Positions 56,521 through 64,000 of a stretch of 64,000 nucleotides of DNA are shown here, piece by piece. A model generated the notes under the pieces. It ran no database searches, was not told where the DNA came from, and saw only the letters and a program-made list of their open reading frames with translations. The first letter of the stretch is position 1. Every line of letters starts with the position of its first letter. A program made the position numbers and the translations under genes. Source of the stretch: Saccharothrix longispora (GTDB lineage: Bacteria; Actinomycetota; Actinomycetes; Mycobacteriales; Pseudonocardiaceae). The stretch covers positions 1-64,000 of the forward strand of contig NZ_NSDM01000001.1 in the NCBI RefSeq assembly GCF_030852425.1, written 5' to 3'.

Positions 56521-57285
56521 GTGAACTCACCTCGGAACCGGCCGCAGCAGACACCGCCCGGGCAGGCGCCTCCCGGCGGGTACGGGTACGGACCCGGTGC
56601 CGGCGGGTACGGACCCGGCGGCGGGTACGGGCCCGGACCCGGTGGCGCCGGGTACCCGGGACCTCCGCCGGTTCGGAAGAAGCGGACCGGGTTGGTCGTC
56701 GGGATCGTGGTCGCGGTCGTCGTGCTGCTGGTGGCCGGTGTGGTCGGGAAGCTCTACTTCGACTACGCCGACGAGCCCGGCGGCGGGCCCGGCGGGGAGC
56801 CGGTCGCGCAGTGCGCGTTGAGCGACTCGCTGAAGCAGCAGGCGCACGTGAGCAGCTTCCGGCTGATCCAGGCCCCCGCCGAGGCCGAGAAGGGCATGAA
56901 GCAGACCCACTGCGCCTGGGAGCAGACCAAGGGCCGGGACGGGCGGAACCCGCGGACGATCCACGTGCTGGTCTACGACTACGCGAAGTTCTCCGACAAG
57001 TCCGACCGGAACGAGGAGATGGCGGAGGGCAACTACACGAGCTTCACGTCCTACGCCTCGGGGTCGCAGGCCAAGCAGGTCGACGGTCTCGGTGACCAGG
57101 CGATGGTCGTGATCCCCTCCTCGTCGACGGATCTGACCGAGGTGAACCTGCTGGTGCGCAGGGGTGCGGTGGTGTGGAACATCCGCTACTTCGGCCGGGA
57201 CAAGGGTTTCCTGAGCGACTCGGCGTTCCCGGTGGACGACGCGGAGGCCGTGGCGCGCCGGACGGCCGAGGAACTGGTGCGGTAG
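56521..57285 (+). CDS. Membrane-anchored Gly/Pro-rich extracytoplasmic protein
   Basis: This 254-residue protein has a Gly/Pro/Tyr-rich N-terminus (about 1-50) with YGPG repeats, a basic VRKKR stop signal, one membrane helix (about 57-78) and an extracellular domain with two Cys (in VAQCALSD and THCAWEQ), resembling DUF3558-like or PknH-sensor-like domains. The substrate or ligand is unknown. GTG 56521 has GGGGGAA upstream. It is divergent from imuA' and convergent with purH across a strong terminator. Confidence 0.75.
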   Translation: MNSPRNRPQQTPPGQAPPGGYGYGPGAGGYGPGGGYGPGPGGAGYPGPPPVRKKRTGLVVGIVVAVVVLLVAGVVGKLYFDYADEPGGGPGGEPVAQCALSDSLKQQAHVSSFRLIQAPAEAEKGMKQTHCAWEQTKGRDGRNPRTIHVLVYDYAKFSDKSDRNEEMAEGNYTSFTSYASGSQAKQVDGLGDQAMVVIPSSSTDLTEVNLLVRRGAVVWNIRYFGRDKGFLSDSAFPVDDAEAVARRTAEELVR

Positions 57286-57312
57286 CGCAGGCGGGAAGAC
57301 GGGCGGTCACGC

Positions 57313-57353
57313 GGGAGGGGCCCGACCGGCGGTCAGCCGGTCGGGCCCCTCCC
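57313..57353. terminator. Bidirectional terminator
   Basis: A perfect 18-base inverted repeat with a five-base loop (GGTCA) lies between the stops of the membrane-anchored protein gene (+) and purH (-), so it probably ends both transcripts. Confidence 0.87.
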
Positions 57354-57374
57354 GGACGCCCCTCGGGGCGGCGG

Positions 57375-58958
57375 TCAGTGGGCGAAGTGCCGCGTGCCCG
57401 TCAGGTAGACGGTGGCGCCGGCCGCTTCGGCGGCCGCGATGACCTCGGCGTCGCGGACCGAGCCGCCGGGCTGCACGACGGCGCGCACGCCCGCCTCCAG
57501 CAGGACTTCGAGGCCGTCCGGGAACGGGAAGAACGCGTCGGACGCGGCCATCGCGCCCTTGGCCCGCTCACCGGCCCGGGCAACCGCCAGCCGGGCCGCG
57601 TCGACCCGGTTGACCTGGCCCATGCCGGCGCCGACGGTGGCACCGCCGGAGGCCAGCAGGATGGCGTTGGACTTCACCGCGCGGCACGCGCGCCAGGCGA
57701 ACGCGAGGTCCGCCAGGCCCTCCTCGGAGAGCGGCTCGCCGCACGCCAGCGTCCACTTGGCCGGGTCGTCGCCGTCGGCCTCGATGGTGTCGGCGGTCTG
57801 GAGCAGCAGCCCGCCGGACACGGCGCGCATCTCCGCACCGCCGCGCTCCGGCTCGGGGGCGACCAGGACGCGGATGTTCTTCTTGCGGGTCAGCACGTCG
57901 ACCGCGCCGTCGGCGTACGACGGGGCGATGATCACCTCGGTGAAGATGTCGGCGACCTGCTCGGCCATCTCCACGGTGACCTCGCGGTTGGCCGCGATGA
58001 CGCCGCCGAACGCGCTCACCGGGTCGCACGCGTGCGCGTTGCGGTGGGCCTCCGCGATGGCGCCCGGACCGTCCACCTTGGACACCGCGATGCCGCACGG
58101 GTTGGCGTGCTTGATGATCGCGACGCACGGCAGCTCGTGGTCCCACGCGGCGCGCCAGGCGGCGTCGGAGTCCACGAAGTTGTTGTAGGACATCTCCTTG
58201 CCGTGCAGCTGGGACGCCGTGGCGAGGCCGGGCAGCCCGTCGCCCCGCGTGTAGAGGGCGGCCTGCTGGTGCGGGTTCTCGCCGTAGCGCAGCACCTGCT
58301 TGCGGTTCCACGTCGCGCCGACCCAGCCGGGGAAGCCGGAGCCCTCGTCGTCGGGCGAGACGACGCTGCCCAGGTAGGAGGCCACGGCCACGTCGTAGGA
58401 CGCGGTGTGCCGGAACGCGTCGACGGCCAGCCGCTGCCGCTCGGCCAGGGTGAAGCCGCCGGCGGCGACCTGCTCCAGCACCCACCCGTAGCGGGACGGG
58501 TCGACCACGACGGCGACGACGGCGTGGTTCTTCGCCGACGCGCGCACCATCGCGGGGCCGCCGATGTCGATCTGCTCGACGCACTCGTCGGGGGACGCGC
58601 CCGACGCGACGGTGCGCGCGAACGGGTACAGGTTCACCACGAGCAGGTCGAACGGCTCGATGCCCAGCTCGCGCAGGGTCTCCAGGTGGGCCTCGCGGCG
58701 GGTGTCGGCGAGCAGGCCCGCGTGCACGCCGGGGTGCAGCGTCTTGACCCGGCCGTCGAGCACCTCGGGGAACCCGGTCACGCTCTCCACGGGCGTCACC
58801 GGCACCCCGGCGTCGGCCAGGGTCTTCGCGGTGCCGCCGGTGGAGACGATCTCGACTCCGGCCGCGTGCAGGCCGGTGGCCAGTTCCAGCAGCCCCGACT
58901 TGTCGGACACCCCGATCAGGGCCCGACGAACCGGTCGCCTCTCGGCAGGAGTGGTCAC
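57375..58958 (-). CDS. purH: Bifunctional AICAR formyltransferase/IMP cyclohydrolase
   Basis: PurH performs the last two steps of IMP synthesis, formylating AICAR with 10-formyl-THF and closing the ring. The 527-residue product has the N-terminal MGS-like cyclohydrolase domain (about 1-200, with VSDKSGL and [14 protein letters not shown]). The C-terminal transformylase (about 205-527) has the IIKHANPCG motif and GGGxxLQT-like regions. Its ATG overlaps purN by four bases. It is the last gene of the purN-purH unit and ends at a strong terminator. Confidence 0.96.
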   Translation of the reverse strand: MTTPAERRPVRRALIGVSDKSGLLELATGLHAAGVEIVSTGGTAKTLADAGVPVTPVESVTGFPEVLDGRVKTLHPGVHAGLLADTRREAHLETLRELGIEPFDLLVVNLYPFARTVASGASPDECVEQIDIGGPAMVRASAKNHAVVAVVVDPSRYGWVLEQVAAGGFTLAERQRLAVDAFRHTASYDVAVASYLGSVVSPDDEGSGFPGWVGATWNRKQVLRYGENPHQQAALYTRGDGLPGLATASQLHGKEMSYNNFVDSDAAWRAAWDHELPCVAIIKHANPCGIAVSKVDGPGAIAEAHRNAHACDPVSAFGGVIAANREVTVEMAEQVADIFTEVIIAPSYADGAVDVLTRKKNIRVLVAPEPERGGAEMRAVSGGLLLQTADTIEADGDDPAKWTLACGEPLSEEGLADLAFAWRACRAVKSNAILLASGGATVGAGMGQVNRVDAARLAVARAGERAKGAMAASDAFFPFPDGLEVLLEAGVRAVVQPGGSVRDAEVIAAAEAAGATVYLTGTRHFAH

Positions 58959-59617
58959 GGGATGCTCACCTTTCGTCCGTTCACGGTGCAGCCCTCGCGG
59001 GCCAGGCGGGCGACCACGTCGACGAGCAACCGCCGCTCCACCACCTTGATGCGCTCGTGCAGGCTTTCGACGTCGTCGTCATCGGCGACGACGACCGCTT
59101 CCTGGGCCAGGATCGGCCCGGTGTCCACGCCGCCGTCCACCAGGTGCACGGTGGCGCCGGTGACCTTCACGCCGTAGTCGACGGCGTCACGCACCCCGTG
59201 CGCGCCCGGGAACGCGGGCAGCAGCGCGGGGTGCGTGTTGACCATCCGGCCGCCGAAGCGGGCCAGGAAGGCGGGTCCGAGGATCTTCATGAACCCCGCG
59301 GACACCACGAGGTCCGGTCGGTGCGCCTCGACGGCGTCGGCGAGGGCGACGTCCCACGCGGCCCGGTCGGCGTGGTCGCGCAGCTTCGCGGTGAAGGTCG
59401 GGACGCCGGCGCGCTCGGCGCGGGCCAGGCCCTCGATGCCGGCGCGGTCCGCACCGACGGCCACCACCTCCACCGGGTAACCGGGGTCGGCCGCCGCGTC
59501 CAGCAGCGCCTGCATCAGGGTGCCGGAACCGGAGACGAGGACGACGACCCTGGCGGGGACGGGAAGCCGGAGTGTGGTCGCGGCGCTCAGCGTGCTCTCC
59601 TTGCTGGGGACTGTCAC
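58955..59617 (-). CDS. purN: Phosphoribosylglycinamide formyltransferase 1
   Basis: PurN transfers a formyl group from 10-formyl-THF to GAR in purine synthesis. The 220-residue product has [19 protein letters not shown] at the phosphate site, and [35 protein letters not shown] containing the catalytic Asn-His pair. A Thr/Ser-rich extension of about 20 residues precedes the fold. GTG start, 28 bases past the DUF6350 gene. The stop overlaps the purH ATG, which couples the two formyl-THF-using enzymes. Confidence 0.95.
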   Translation of the reverse strand: MTVPSKESTLSAATTLRLPVPARVVVLVSGSGTLMQALLDAAADPGYPVEVVAVGADRAGIEGLARAERAGVPTFTAKLRDHADRAAWDVALADAVEAHRPDLVVSAGFMKILGPAFLARFGGRMVNTHPALLPAFPGAHGVRDAVDYGVKVTGATVHLVDGGVDTGPILAQEAVVVADDDDVESLHERIKVVERRLLVDVVARLAREGCTVNGRKVSIP

Positions 59618-59645
59618 AGCAGCTCAAGAGCAGCCTAGGCGGTGC

Positions 59646-61217
59646 TCACCTCGGCTTGTCGGCCAGGTCCGGGTCGCCGTCCCGGCCGTCGTCCGGGTCG
59701 GCGCCCGACCCGGGGACCGGGTCGCGGCCGGCCTCGTCCTCGTCCTGGACGTCGTCCTCGTCCTCGGCGTCGTCGTACTCCTCGGAACGGGGGTCTTCGG
59801 AGTCGTCGAGGTCCTCGGCCTCGTCGTACTCCTCGTCCCCGTCCTCGGCGTCGTACTCCTCGTCGTCCTCGTAGTCGTCGGGGTCCTCGGGGTCCTCGTC
59901 CGATTCGTCGTACCCGGCGTCGTACTCCCCGTCCTCGTCGTCGTCAGCGGGTTCGGCGCCCGGGCCGGGATCGGGGTCGGGTTCGGGCTCCTCGGCGGCG
60001 GCCTCGAACACCGGCTGGGGTTCGGGGGCCCGGACGCGCGCCGGACGGGGGCCGGAGAACCAGGCCACGACCGCGCCCGGCACGGCGATCCACGCCATCG
60101 TGAGCACGGCCAGCAACCCGGCCGGGATGGTGACCGGGTCGAACGCGCCGGACCCCAGCGCACCACCCGACACGGCCGCCAGCACGAGCAGCCCCACGGC
60201 CGCGGTGACCGCCGCGACCAGCACCGCGCGCACCCTGGCGCGGGGCGTCCCGGCGGCGTCGCGCAGCGAGAACCCGATCAGCACGCCGAGCGCGCCCGGC
60301 ACCACGAGGACCAGCGGCAGGTAACCCGCCTGCTCCTCGGGCAGGGCCGCCAGCAGCGGCACGGCGGGCACGGGGCCGCCGACGAACTCCAGCGGGCGCA
60401 CCACGGCCGAGCCGATGGAGAACCCGGCCCCCACCACGTACGACAGCGCGCCGACCACCGCGTTCGGCAGGTAGGCCAGGCACATGAGCCAGATGCCGAG
60501 GCCGGTGCCGATGGTGCCGCCGGTCTGGTCGAACAGCGAGGCGGTCGTGGACCAGGAGAACAGCAGGCCGAGGGTCAGCACCAGCGCGCCGGCGGCGGTC
60601 AGCGCGAACAGCGCCAGCGCGCCCGCCCGCAGACCGCGCCGCGCCACCGGGTCGACGCGCTCGAACACGACCTCCACCAGGCCGCAGCGCTGCGCGACGC
60701 CCGCCACGGCCGCCACGCCGGACACCGCGGCGCACCCGAAGAACGCCACCGCGGGCGTCGCGCGCACCACGCCGTCGTCGCCCATCAGGAACGCGATCAC
60801 GCCGCCGACCACGGCGTGCGTGCCGGCGATGCTGAACACCACGGACCGGGCCTGCAACGGCTCGAACAGGCCGAGCCGGTCGGCCGCGCTCGCCGCCGCC
60901 CGGTACACCAGCAGCATCACCAGCGCGGTGGGCAGCAGCGGCAGCAGGCCGAGCTGCCCGCCGTCGAACCGCAGCGGCACGTGGTGCGCGACCAGCCAGC
61001 CGGGTGCGGCGGCGGTCAGCACGCCGGTGGTCGAGAACGACGCGTGCGCGGCGGTCGACGAGATCAGCGCCAGCAGGGCCGCGACGGCCGCGTACCCGAC
61101 GACGACGGAACCGGCGGCGGTCGTGGTGAGCACCCGCGCGCGTTCCGCGCGGGAGAACTCGGGCGGGCGCACGGAGTCCGTCACGGCACCGTGTGGAGTC
61201 GTTTGCAGCACCGGCAT
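59646..61217 (-). CDS. DUF6350 multi-helix membrane protein with an acidic tail
   Basis: This 523-residue protein has about ten hydrophobic helices (residues about 30-390) and is of the DUF6350 type found upstream of purN in actinomycetes. The C-terminal 115 or so residues are almost only Asp, Glu, Gly, Tyr and Pro, a disordered acidic tail with repeats such as DEEYDAEDGDEEYDEAEDL. The function is unknown. ATG 61217 has GGTGG upstream; earlier codons in frame are non-coding. purN begins 28 bases after its stop. Confidence 0.83.
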   Translation of the reverse strand: MPVLQTTPHGAVTDSVRPPEFSRAERARVLTTTAAGSVVVGYAAVAALLALISSTAAHASFSTTGVLTAAAPGWLVAHHVPLRFDGGQLGLLPLLPTALVMLLVYRAAASAADRLGLFEPLQARSVVFSIAGTHAVVGGVIAFLMGDDGVVRATPAVAFFGCAAVSGVAAVAGVAQRCGLVEVVFERVDPVARRGLRAGALALFALTAAGALVLTLGLLFSWSTTASLFDQTGGTIGTGLGIWLMCLAYLPNAVVGALSYVVGAGFSIGSAVVRPLEFVGGPVPAVPLLAALPEEQAGYLPLVLVVPGALGVLIGFSLRDAAGTPRARVRAVLVAAVTAAVGLLVLAAVSGGALGSGAFDPVTIPAGLLAVLTMAWIAVPGAVVAWFSGPRPARVRAPEPQPVFEAAAEEPEPDPDPGPGAEPADDDEDGEYDAGYDESDEDPEDPDDYEDDEEYDAEDGDEEYDEAEDLDDSEDPRSEEYDDAEDEDDVQDEDEAGRDPVPGSGADPDDGRDGDPDLADKPR

Positions 61218-61274
61218 CTGTCCACCATCCCAGTCACGATGGGCCGTTCGGGTGAGGCTCGCCGCACACGCGAA

Positions 61275-61308
61275 GAGGGGTGGCACCGGAGCACCGGTGC
61301 CACCCCTC
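61275..61308. terminator. Hairpin terminator of the DUF5336 gene
   Basis: A perfect 15-base inverted repeat (GAGGGGTGGCACCGG arms) with a four-base loop lies 12 bases past the DUF5336-like gene's stop on the minus strand and upstream of the DUF6350 gene. Confidence 0.8.
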
Positions 61309-61319
61309 CCACGTCTGCG

Positions 61320-61988
61320 TCAGGACTGCTGCTGGGGACCGCCGAACCCACCGGGCGGCGTGCCCTGGCCGGGCTGCTGGCCGGGCTGGCCGAACTGGCC
61401 GGGCTGCGGCATGTACGAGGTCGGCTGCGGCTGGCCGGGCTGCTGGCCCTGCTGCGGCTGGACCGGCTGCTGCTGCTGGAACTGGCCGGACGGCGGGCCG
61501 TACTGCTGCGGCTGGCCCTGCTGCGGGAACGCGCCGGACTGCGGGTTCCAGCCGCCGGGCTGCTGGCCGTAGGGGTTCGCGGGCTTCGGCGTGAGCTTCA
61601 GGACGCCCGCGTCGAGGAGCAGGCTCGCCACCACGGCCGCGGCGAGCAGCAGCGACACGATCAGCAGGACGACCTGCATGCCCTCCACGTCGGCCTCGGT
61701 CTTGACGATGCTCTGGAGCAGCACGAGCATCGGGATGACCGCGAGCGGCACGGCCGCGTAGAGCAGGCCCCTCGGGGCCTTGGGCAGCACGGACAGGCCG
61801 GCGAGGATGCCCGCGGCGTACATGAACTCGATGAAGCCCGACGAGGGCACGTCGTCGGCGAACGCGAGCAGGAACGCGATCAACGCCAAACCGGCCGCGA
61901 CCAGCGGCAGGATCAGGTTCAGGTTCACGCCAACCGCCGGCTGCGCCGGTCCCGGCTGCTGCTGAGGGGCGCCGTACGGCTGGGACAT
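61320..61988 (-). CDS. DUF5336 membrane protein with Pro/Gln-rich tail
   Basis: This 222-residue protein has four hydrophobic helices (about residues 22-45, 53-68, 75-95 and 103-125). A Gln/Pro/Gly-rich tail of about 90 residues follows, with QQPG and PQQGQ repeats, like the mycobacterial 34 kDa antigenic protein family. Function is unknown. ATG 61988 is preceded by GGAGGAG within 15 bases. The DNA of the tail is repetitive (CTGCTGG words). Confidence 0.82.
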   Translation of the reverse strand: MSQPYGAPQQQPGPAQPAVGVNLNLILPLVAAGLALIAFLLAFADDVPSSGFIEFMYAAGILAGLSVLPKAPRGLLYAAVPLAVIPMLVLLQSIVKTEADVEGMQVVLLIVSLLLAAAVVASLLLDAGVLKLTPKPANPYGQQPGGWNPQSGAFPQQGQPQQYGPPSGQFQQQQPVQPQQGQQPGQPQPTSYMPQPGQFGQPGQQPGQGTPPGGFGGPQQQS

Positions 61989-62118
61989 GGTGCGGTCTCC
62001 TCCACCTGCGGGGTACTGATCGGGACGACAGAACGCTAGCCGATGCACACTCTCCGACGACCACCGGACTCCCGTGGTTCCCCGGAAAGCACCCGATCAA
62101 TCGGATCGGGATGTGCCG

Positions 62119-62148
62119 AAGGCCACCTCCGGGGTGGGAGGTGGCCTT
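62119..62148. terminator. Hairpin terminator downstream of sucD
   Basis: A perfect 12-base inverted repeat (AAGGCCACCTCC arms) with a six-base loop lies 26 bases past the sucD stop on the minus strand, ending in a short T run on that strand. Confidence 0.82.
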
Positions 62149-62174
62149 CAGTGTGTTCCACGAACGGGTGAATG

Positions 62175-63065
62175 TCAGCCCATCGACTGCATGATCTCCC
62201 GCATGATGGCGGCGGTCTCGGACGGCGTCTTGCCGACCTTCACGCCGGCGGCCTCCAGGGCCTCCTTCTTCGCGGCGGCGGTGCCGGCCGAGCCGGACAC
62301 GATCGCGCCCGCGTGACCCATGGTCTTGCCCTCGGGCGCGGTGAAGCCCGCCACGTAGCCGACGACCGGCTTGGTGACGTTCTCCTTGATGTAGGCCGCG
62401 GCCCGCTCCTCGGCGTCGCCGCCGATCTCGCCGATCATCACGATCGCCGCGGTCTCCGGGTCGGCCTCGAAGGCCGCCAGGGCGTCGATGTGCGTGGTGC
62501 CGATGATCGGGTCGCCGCCGATGCCGATGGCGGTGGAGAAGCCGAAGTCCCGCAGCTCGTACATCATCTGGTAGGTCAGCGTGCCGGACTTCGACACGAG
62601 GCCGATCTTGCCCGCGCCGGAGATGTTGGCGGGGATGATGCCGGCGTTGGACTGCCCGGGGCTGATCAGGCCGGGGCAGTTCGGGCCGATGATGCGGGTC
62701 TTGTTGCCGGTGGCGACGGCGTGCGCCCAGAACGCGGCGGTGTCGTGCACCGGGATGCCCTCGGTGATGACGACGGCCAGCCCGATGCCCGCGTCGATCG
62801 CCTCGACGACGGCGGCCTTGGCGAACGCCGGCGGCACGAAGATCACGGTGACGTCCGCGCCGGTGGCCTCCATGGCCTCGGCGACGCCGCCGAACACCGG
62901 GAGCACGTTGCCGTCGAAGTCGACCTTCTCGCCGGCCTTGCGCGGGTTCACGCCGCCGACGATGTTCGTGCCGGAGGCCAGCATCCGCTTGGTGTGCTTG
63001 GTGCCCTCGGCCCCGGTCATGCCCTGGACGACGACCTTGCTGTCCTTGGTGATGAAGATAGCCAT
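62175..63065 (-). CDS. sucD: Succinyl-CoA ligase alpha subunit
   Basis: With SucC this forms succinyl-CoA synthetase, making ATP or GTP from succinyl-CoA in the TCA cycle. The 296-residue product starts [24 protein letters not shown] with the CoA-binding fold. [12 protein letters not shown] and [29 protein letters not shown] follow, with the active-site His in GHAGAI. ATG 63065 lies two bases past the sucC stop. Downstream is a hairpin terminator. Confidence 0.96.
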   Translation of the reverse strand: MAIFITKDSKVVVQGMTGAEGTKHTKRMLASGTNIVGGVNPRKAGEKVDFDGNVLPVFGGVAEAMEATGADVTVIFVPPAFAKAAVVEAIDAGIGLAVVITEGIPVHDTAAFWAHAVATGNKTRIIGPNCPGLISPGQSNAGIIPANISGAGKIGLVSKSGTLTYQMMYELRDFGFSTAIGIGGDPIIGTTHIDALAAFEADPETAAIVMIGEIGGDAEERAAAYIKENVTKPVVGYVAGFTAPEGKTMGHAGAIVSGSAGTAAAKKEALEAAGVKVGKTPSETAAIMREIMQSMG

Positions 63066-63067
63066 CG

Positions 63068-64000
63068 TCAGACCCCCGCAGCCGCGAGCTCGGCAGCCTT
63101 GTCGGCCGCGTTGTCCATAGTGTCCACCACGGTGACCAGCGGGTGGTTGGCCTCGGCGAGGATCGCGCGGCCCTCTTCGACGTTGTTGCCGTCGAGGCGG
63201 ACGACGAGCGGCTTGGCGGCCTCGTCGCCCAGGATGCCGAGCGCGGCCACGATGCCGTTGGCGACCGCGTCGCACGCGGTGATGCCGCCGAACACGTTCA
63301 CGAACACCGACCGCACGTCGGGGTCGTTCAGGATGATGTCGAGGCCGTTGGCCATGACCTCGGCGGACGCGCCGCCGCCGATGTCGAGGAAGTTGGCGGG
63401 CTTCACGCCGCCGTGCTTCTCCCCCGCGTAGGCGACCACGTCGAGGGTGGACATGACGAGGCCGGCGCCGTTGCCGATGATGCCGACCTGGCCGTCCAGC
63501 TTGACGTAGTTGAGGCCCTTCTCCTTGGCCTTGGCCTCCAGCGGGTCCTCGGCCTGCTTGTCCACCAGCGCCTCGTGGGCGGGGTGGCGGAACGAGGCGT
63601 TCTCGTCGAGGGTGACCTTGCCGTCGAGCGCGACGATCCTGCCCTCGGGGTCGCGGACCAGCGGGTTGACCTCGACCAGCGTGGCGTCCTCGGACACGAA
63701 GGTGTCCCAGAGCTTCACGATGACGTCGGCGACCTGGTCGGCCACCTCGGCCGGGAACTTCGCGGCGGCGACGATCTCGTCGGCCTTCGCGCGGTCCACG
63801 CCCGTGATCGCGTCGACGGGCACCTTGGCCAGGGCCTCGGGCTTGGTCGCGGCGACCTCTTCGATGTCCATGCCGCCCTCGACGCTGGCCATGGCCAGGA
63901 AGGTGCGGTTGGCGCGGTCGAGGAGGAAGGAGAAGTAGTACTCCTCCGCGATGTCGGACGCGGGGGTCACCAGCACGCGGTGCACGACGTGACCCTTGAT
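63068..64000 (-). CDS. sucC: Succinyl-CoA ligase beta subunit, 5' end cut by the window
   Basis: The last 310 residues of SucC are present; about 80 N-terminal residues, including the start of the ATP-grasp domain, lie beyond the right edge. The visible part contains [64 protein letters not shown] and [14 protein letters not shown], typical of the ATP-grasp and CoA-ligase domains. Its stop is two bases before sucD, giving a sucC-sucD operon. Confidence 0.95.
   Translation of the reverse strand: MKGHVVHRVLVTPASDIAEEYYFSFLLDRANRTFLAMASVEGGMDIEEVAATKPEALAKVPVDAITGVDRAKADEIVAAAKFPAEVADQVADVIVKLWDTFVSEDATLVEVNPLVRDPEGRIVALDGKVTLDENASFRHPAHEALVDKQAEDPLEAKAKEKGLNYVKLDGQVGIIGNGAGLVMSTLDVVAYAGEKHGGVKPANFLDIGGGASAEVMANGLDIILNDPDVRSVFVNVFGGITACDAVANGIVAALGILGDEAAKPLVVRLDGNNVEEGRAILAEANHPLVTVVDTMDNAADKAAELAAAGV

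Overview
The window is very GC-rich DNA with GTG starts, strong third-position GC bias and actinobacterial signatures: an F420 FbiC fusion, an ImuA'/ImuB/DnaE2 mutasome behind a TCGAAC-N4-GTTCGA SOS box, DUF1918, DUF3017, DUF5336, DUF6350, WXG100 proteins and a TNT-domain polymorphic toxin. Gene content and order (sdhCDAB, D-Ala-D-Ala carboxypeptidase, SCO4848-like protein, trpS, fbiC, icd, mdh, folD, purH/purN, sucCD) point to a filamentous actinomycete of the Pseudonocardiaceae (Saccharothrix/Lentzea/Actinosynnema-like). The genus is inferred.

Layout. 0-8 kb: the end of an unknown gene, sdhCDAB, a palindromic terminator, a convergent S11 carboxypeptidase, two small membrane proteins, a BrkB/YihY protein and trpS. 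8-13 kb: fbiC and a Tat-exported metallophosphoesterase. 12.8-14 kb: a tandemly duplicated HEPN/MNT toxin-antitoxin unit, one copy intact and one decayed. 14-18.9 kb: xth, small proteins, icd, and a YdjM-like membrane hydrolase preceded by an SOS-like box. 18.9-20.3 kb: two adjacent tRNA-like sequences and a J-domain/NERD protein. 20.3-24.5 kb is a decayed accessory stretch: a luciferase-like monooxygenase with three frameshifts, a DndB-like fragment, a type IV AbiE pair with a frameshifted antitoxin, an RHH protein, and a partial duplicate of the 5' end of the next gene. 24.6-33.5 kb: HhH-GPD glycosylase-like protein, a Ser/Thr kinase, an ABC-2 exporter, a lipoprotein, DUF1918, an inositol-phosphatase-like protein, mdh and a pentapeptide-repeat protein.

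33.5-45.2 kb is the most unusual region. It is a single minus-strand operon: YbaB/EbfC-like protein, WXG100 protein, a 2049-residue CpnT-like protein carrying a TNT domain, a 158-residue immunity-like protein, then two multidomain proteins that join the same immunity-like domain to TNT-like domains lacking predicted catalytic residues. This looks like an ESX-type polymorphic toxin locus whose downstream genes may be immunity proteins derived from the toxin. No ESX secretion machinery lies in the window.

45.3-50 kb: MFS and DMT transporters, folD, DUF3017, and a TetR/dihydrofolate-reductase-like divergent pair with a dyad operator. 50-56.3 kb: the SOS mutasome operon imuA'-imuB-(unknown 157 aa)-dnaE2, with a perfect LexA-type box upstream; imuB seems to start at CTG. 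56.5-64 kb: a membrane-anchored Gly/Pro-rich protein, purN-purH, DUF6350 and DUF5336 proteins, and sucC-sucD (sucC cut by the window end).

TCA-cycle genes (sdhCDAB, icd, mdh, sucCD) are spread through the same 64 kb, interleaved with one-carbon/purine genes (folD, purN, purH). This core is interrupted by the toxin-antitoxin-rich accessory stretches.
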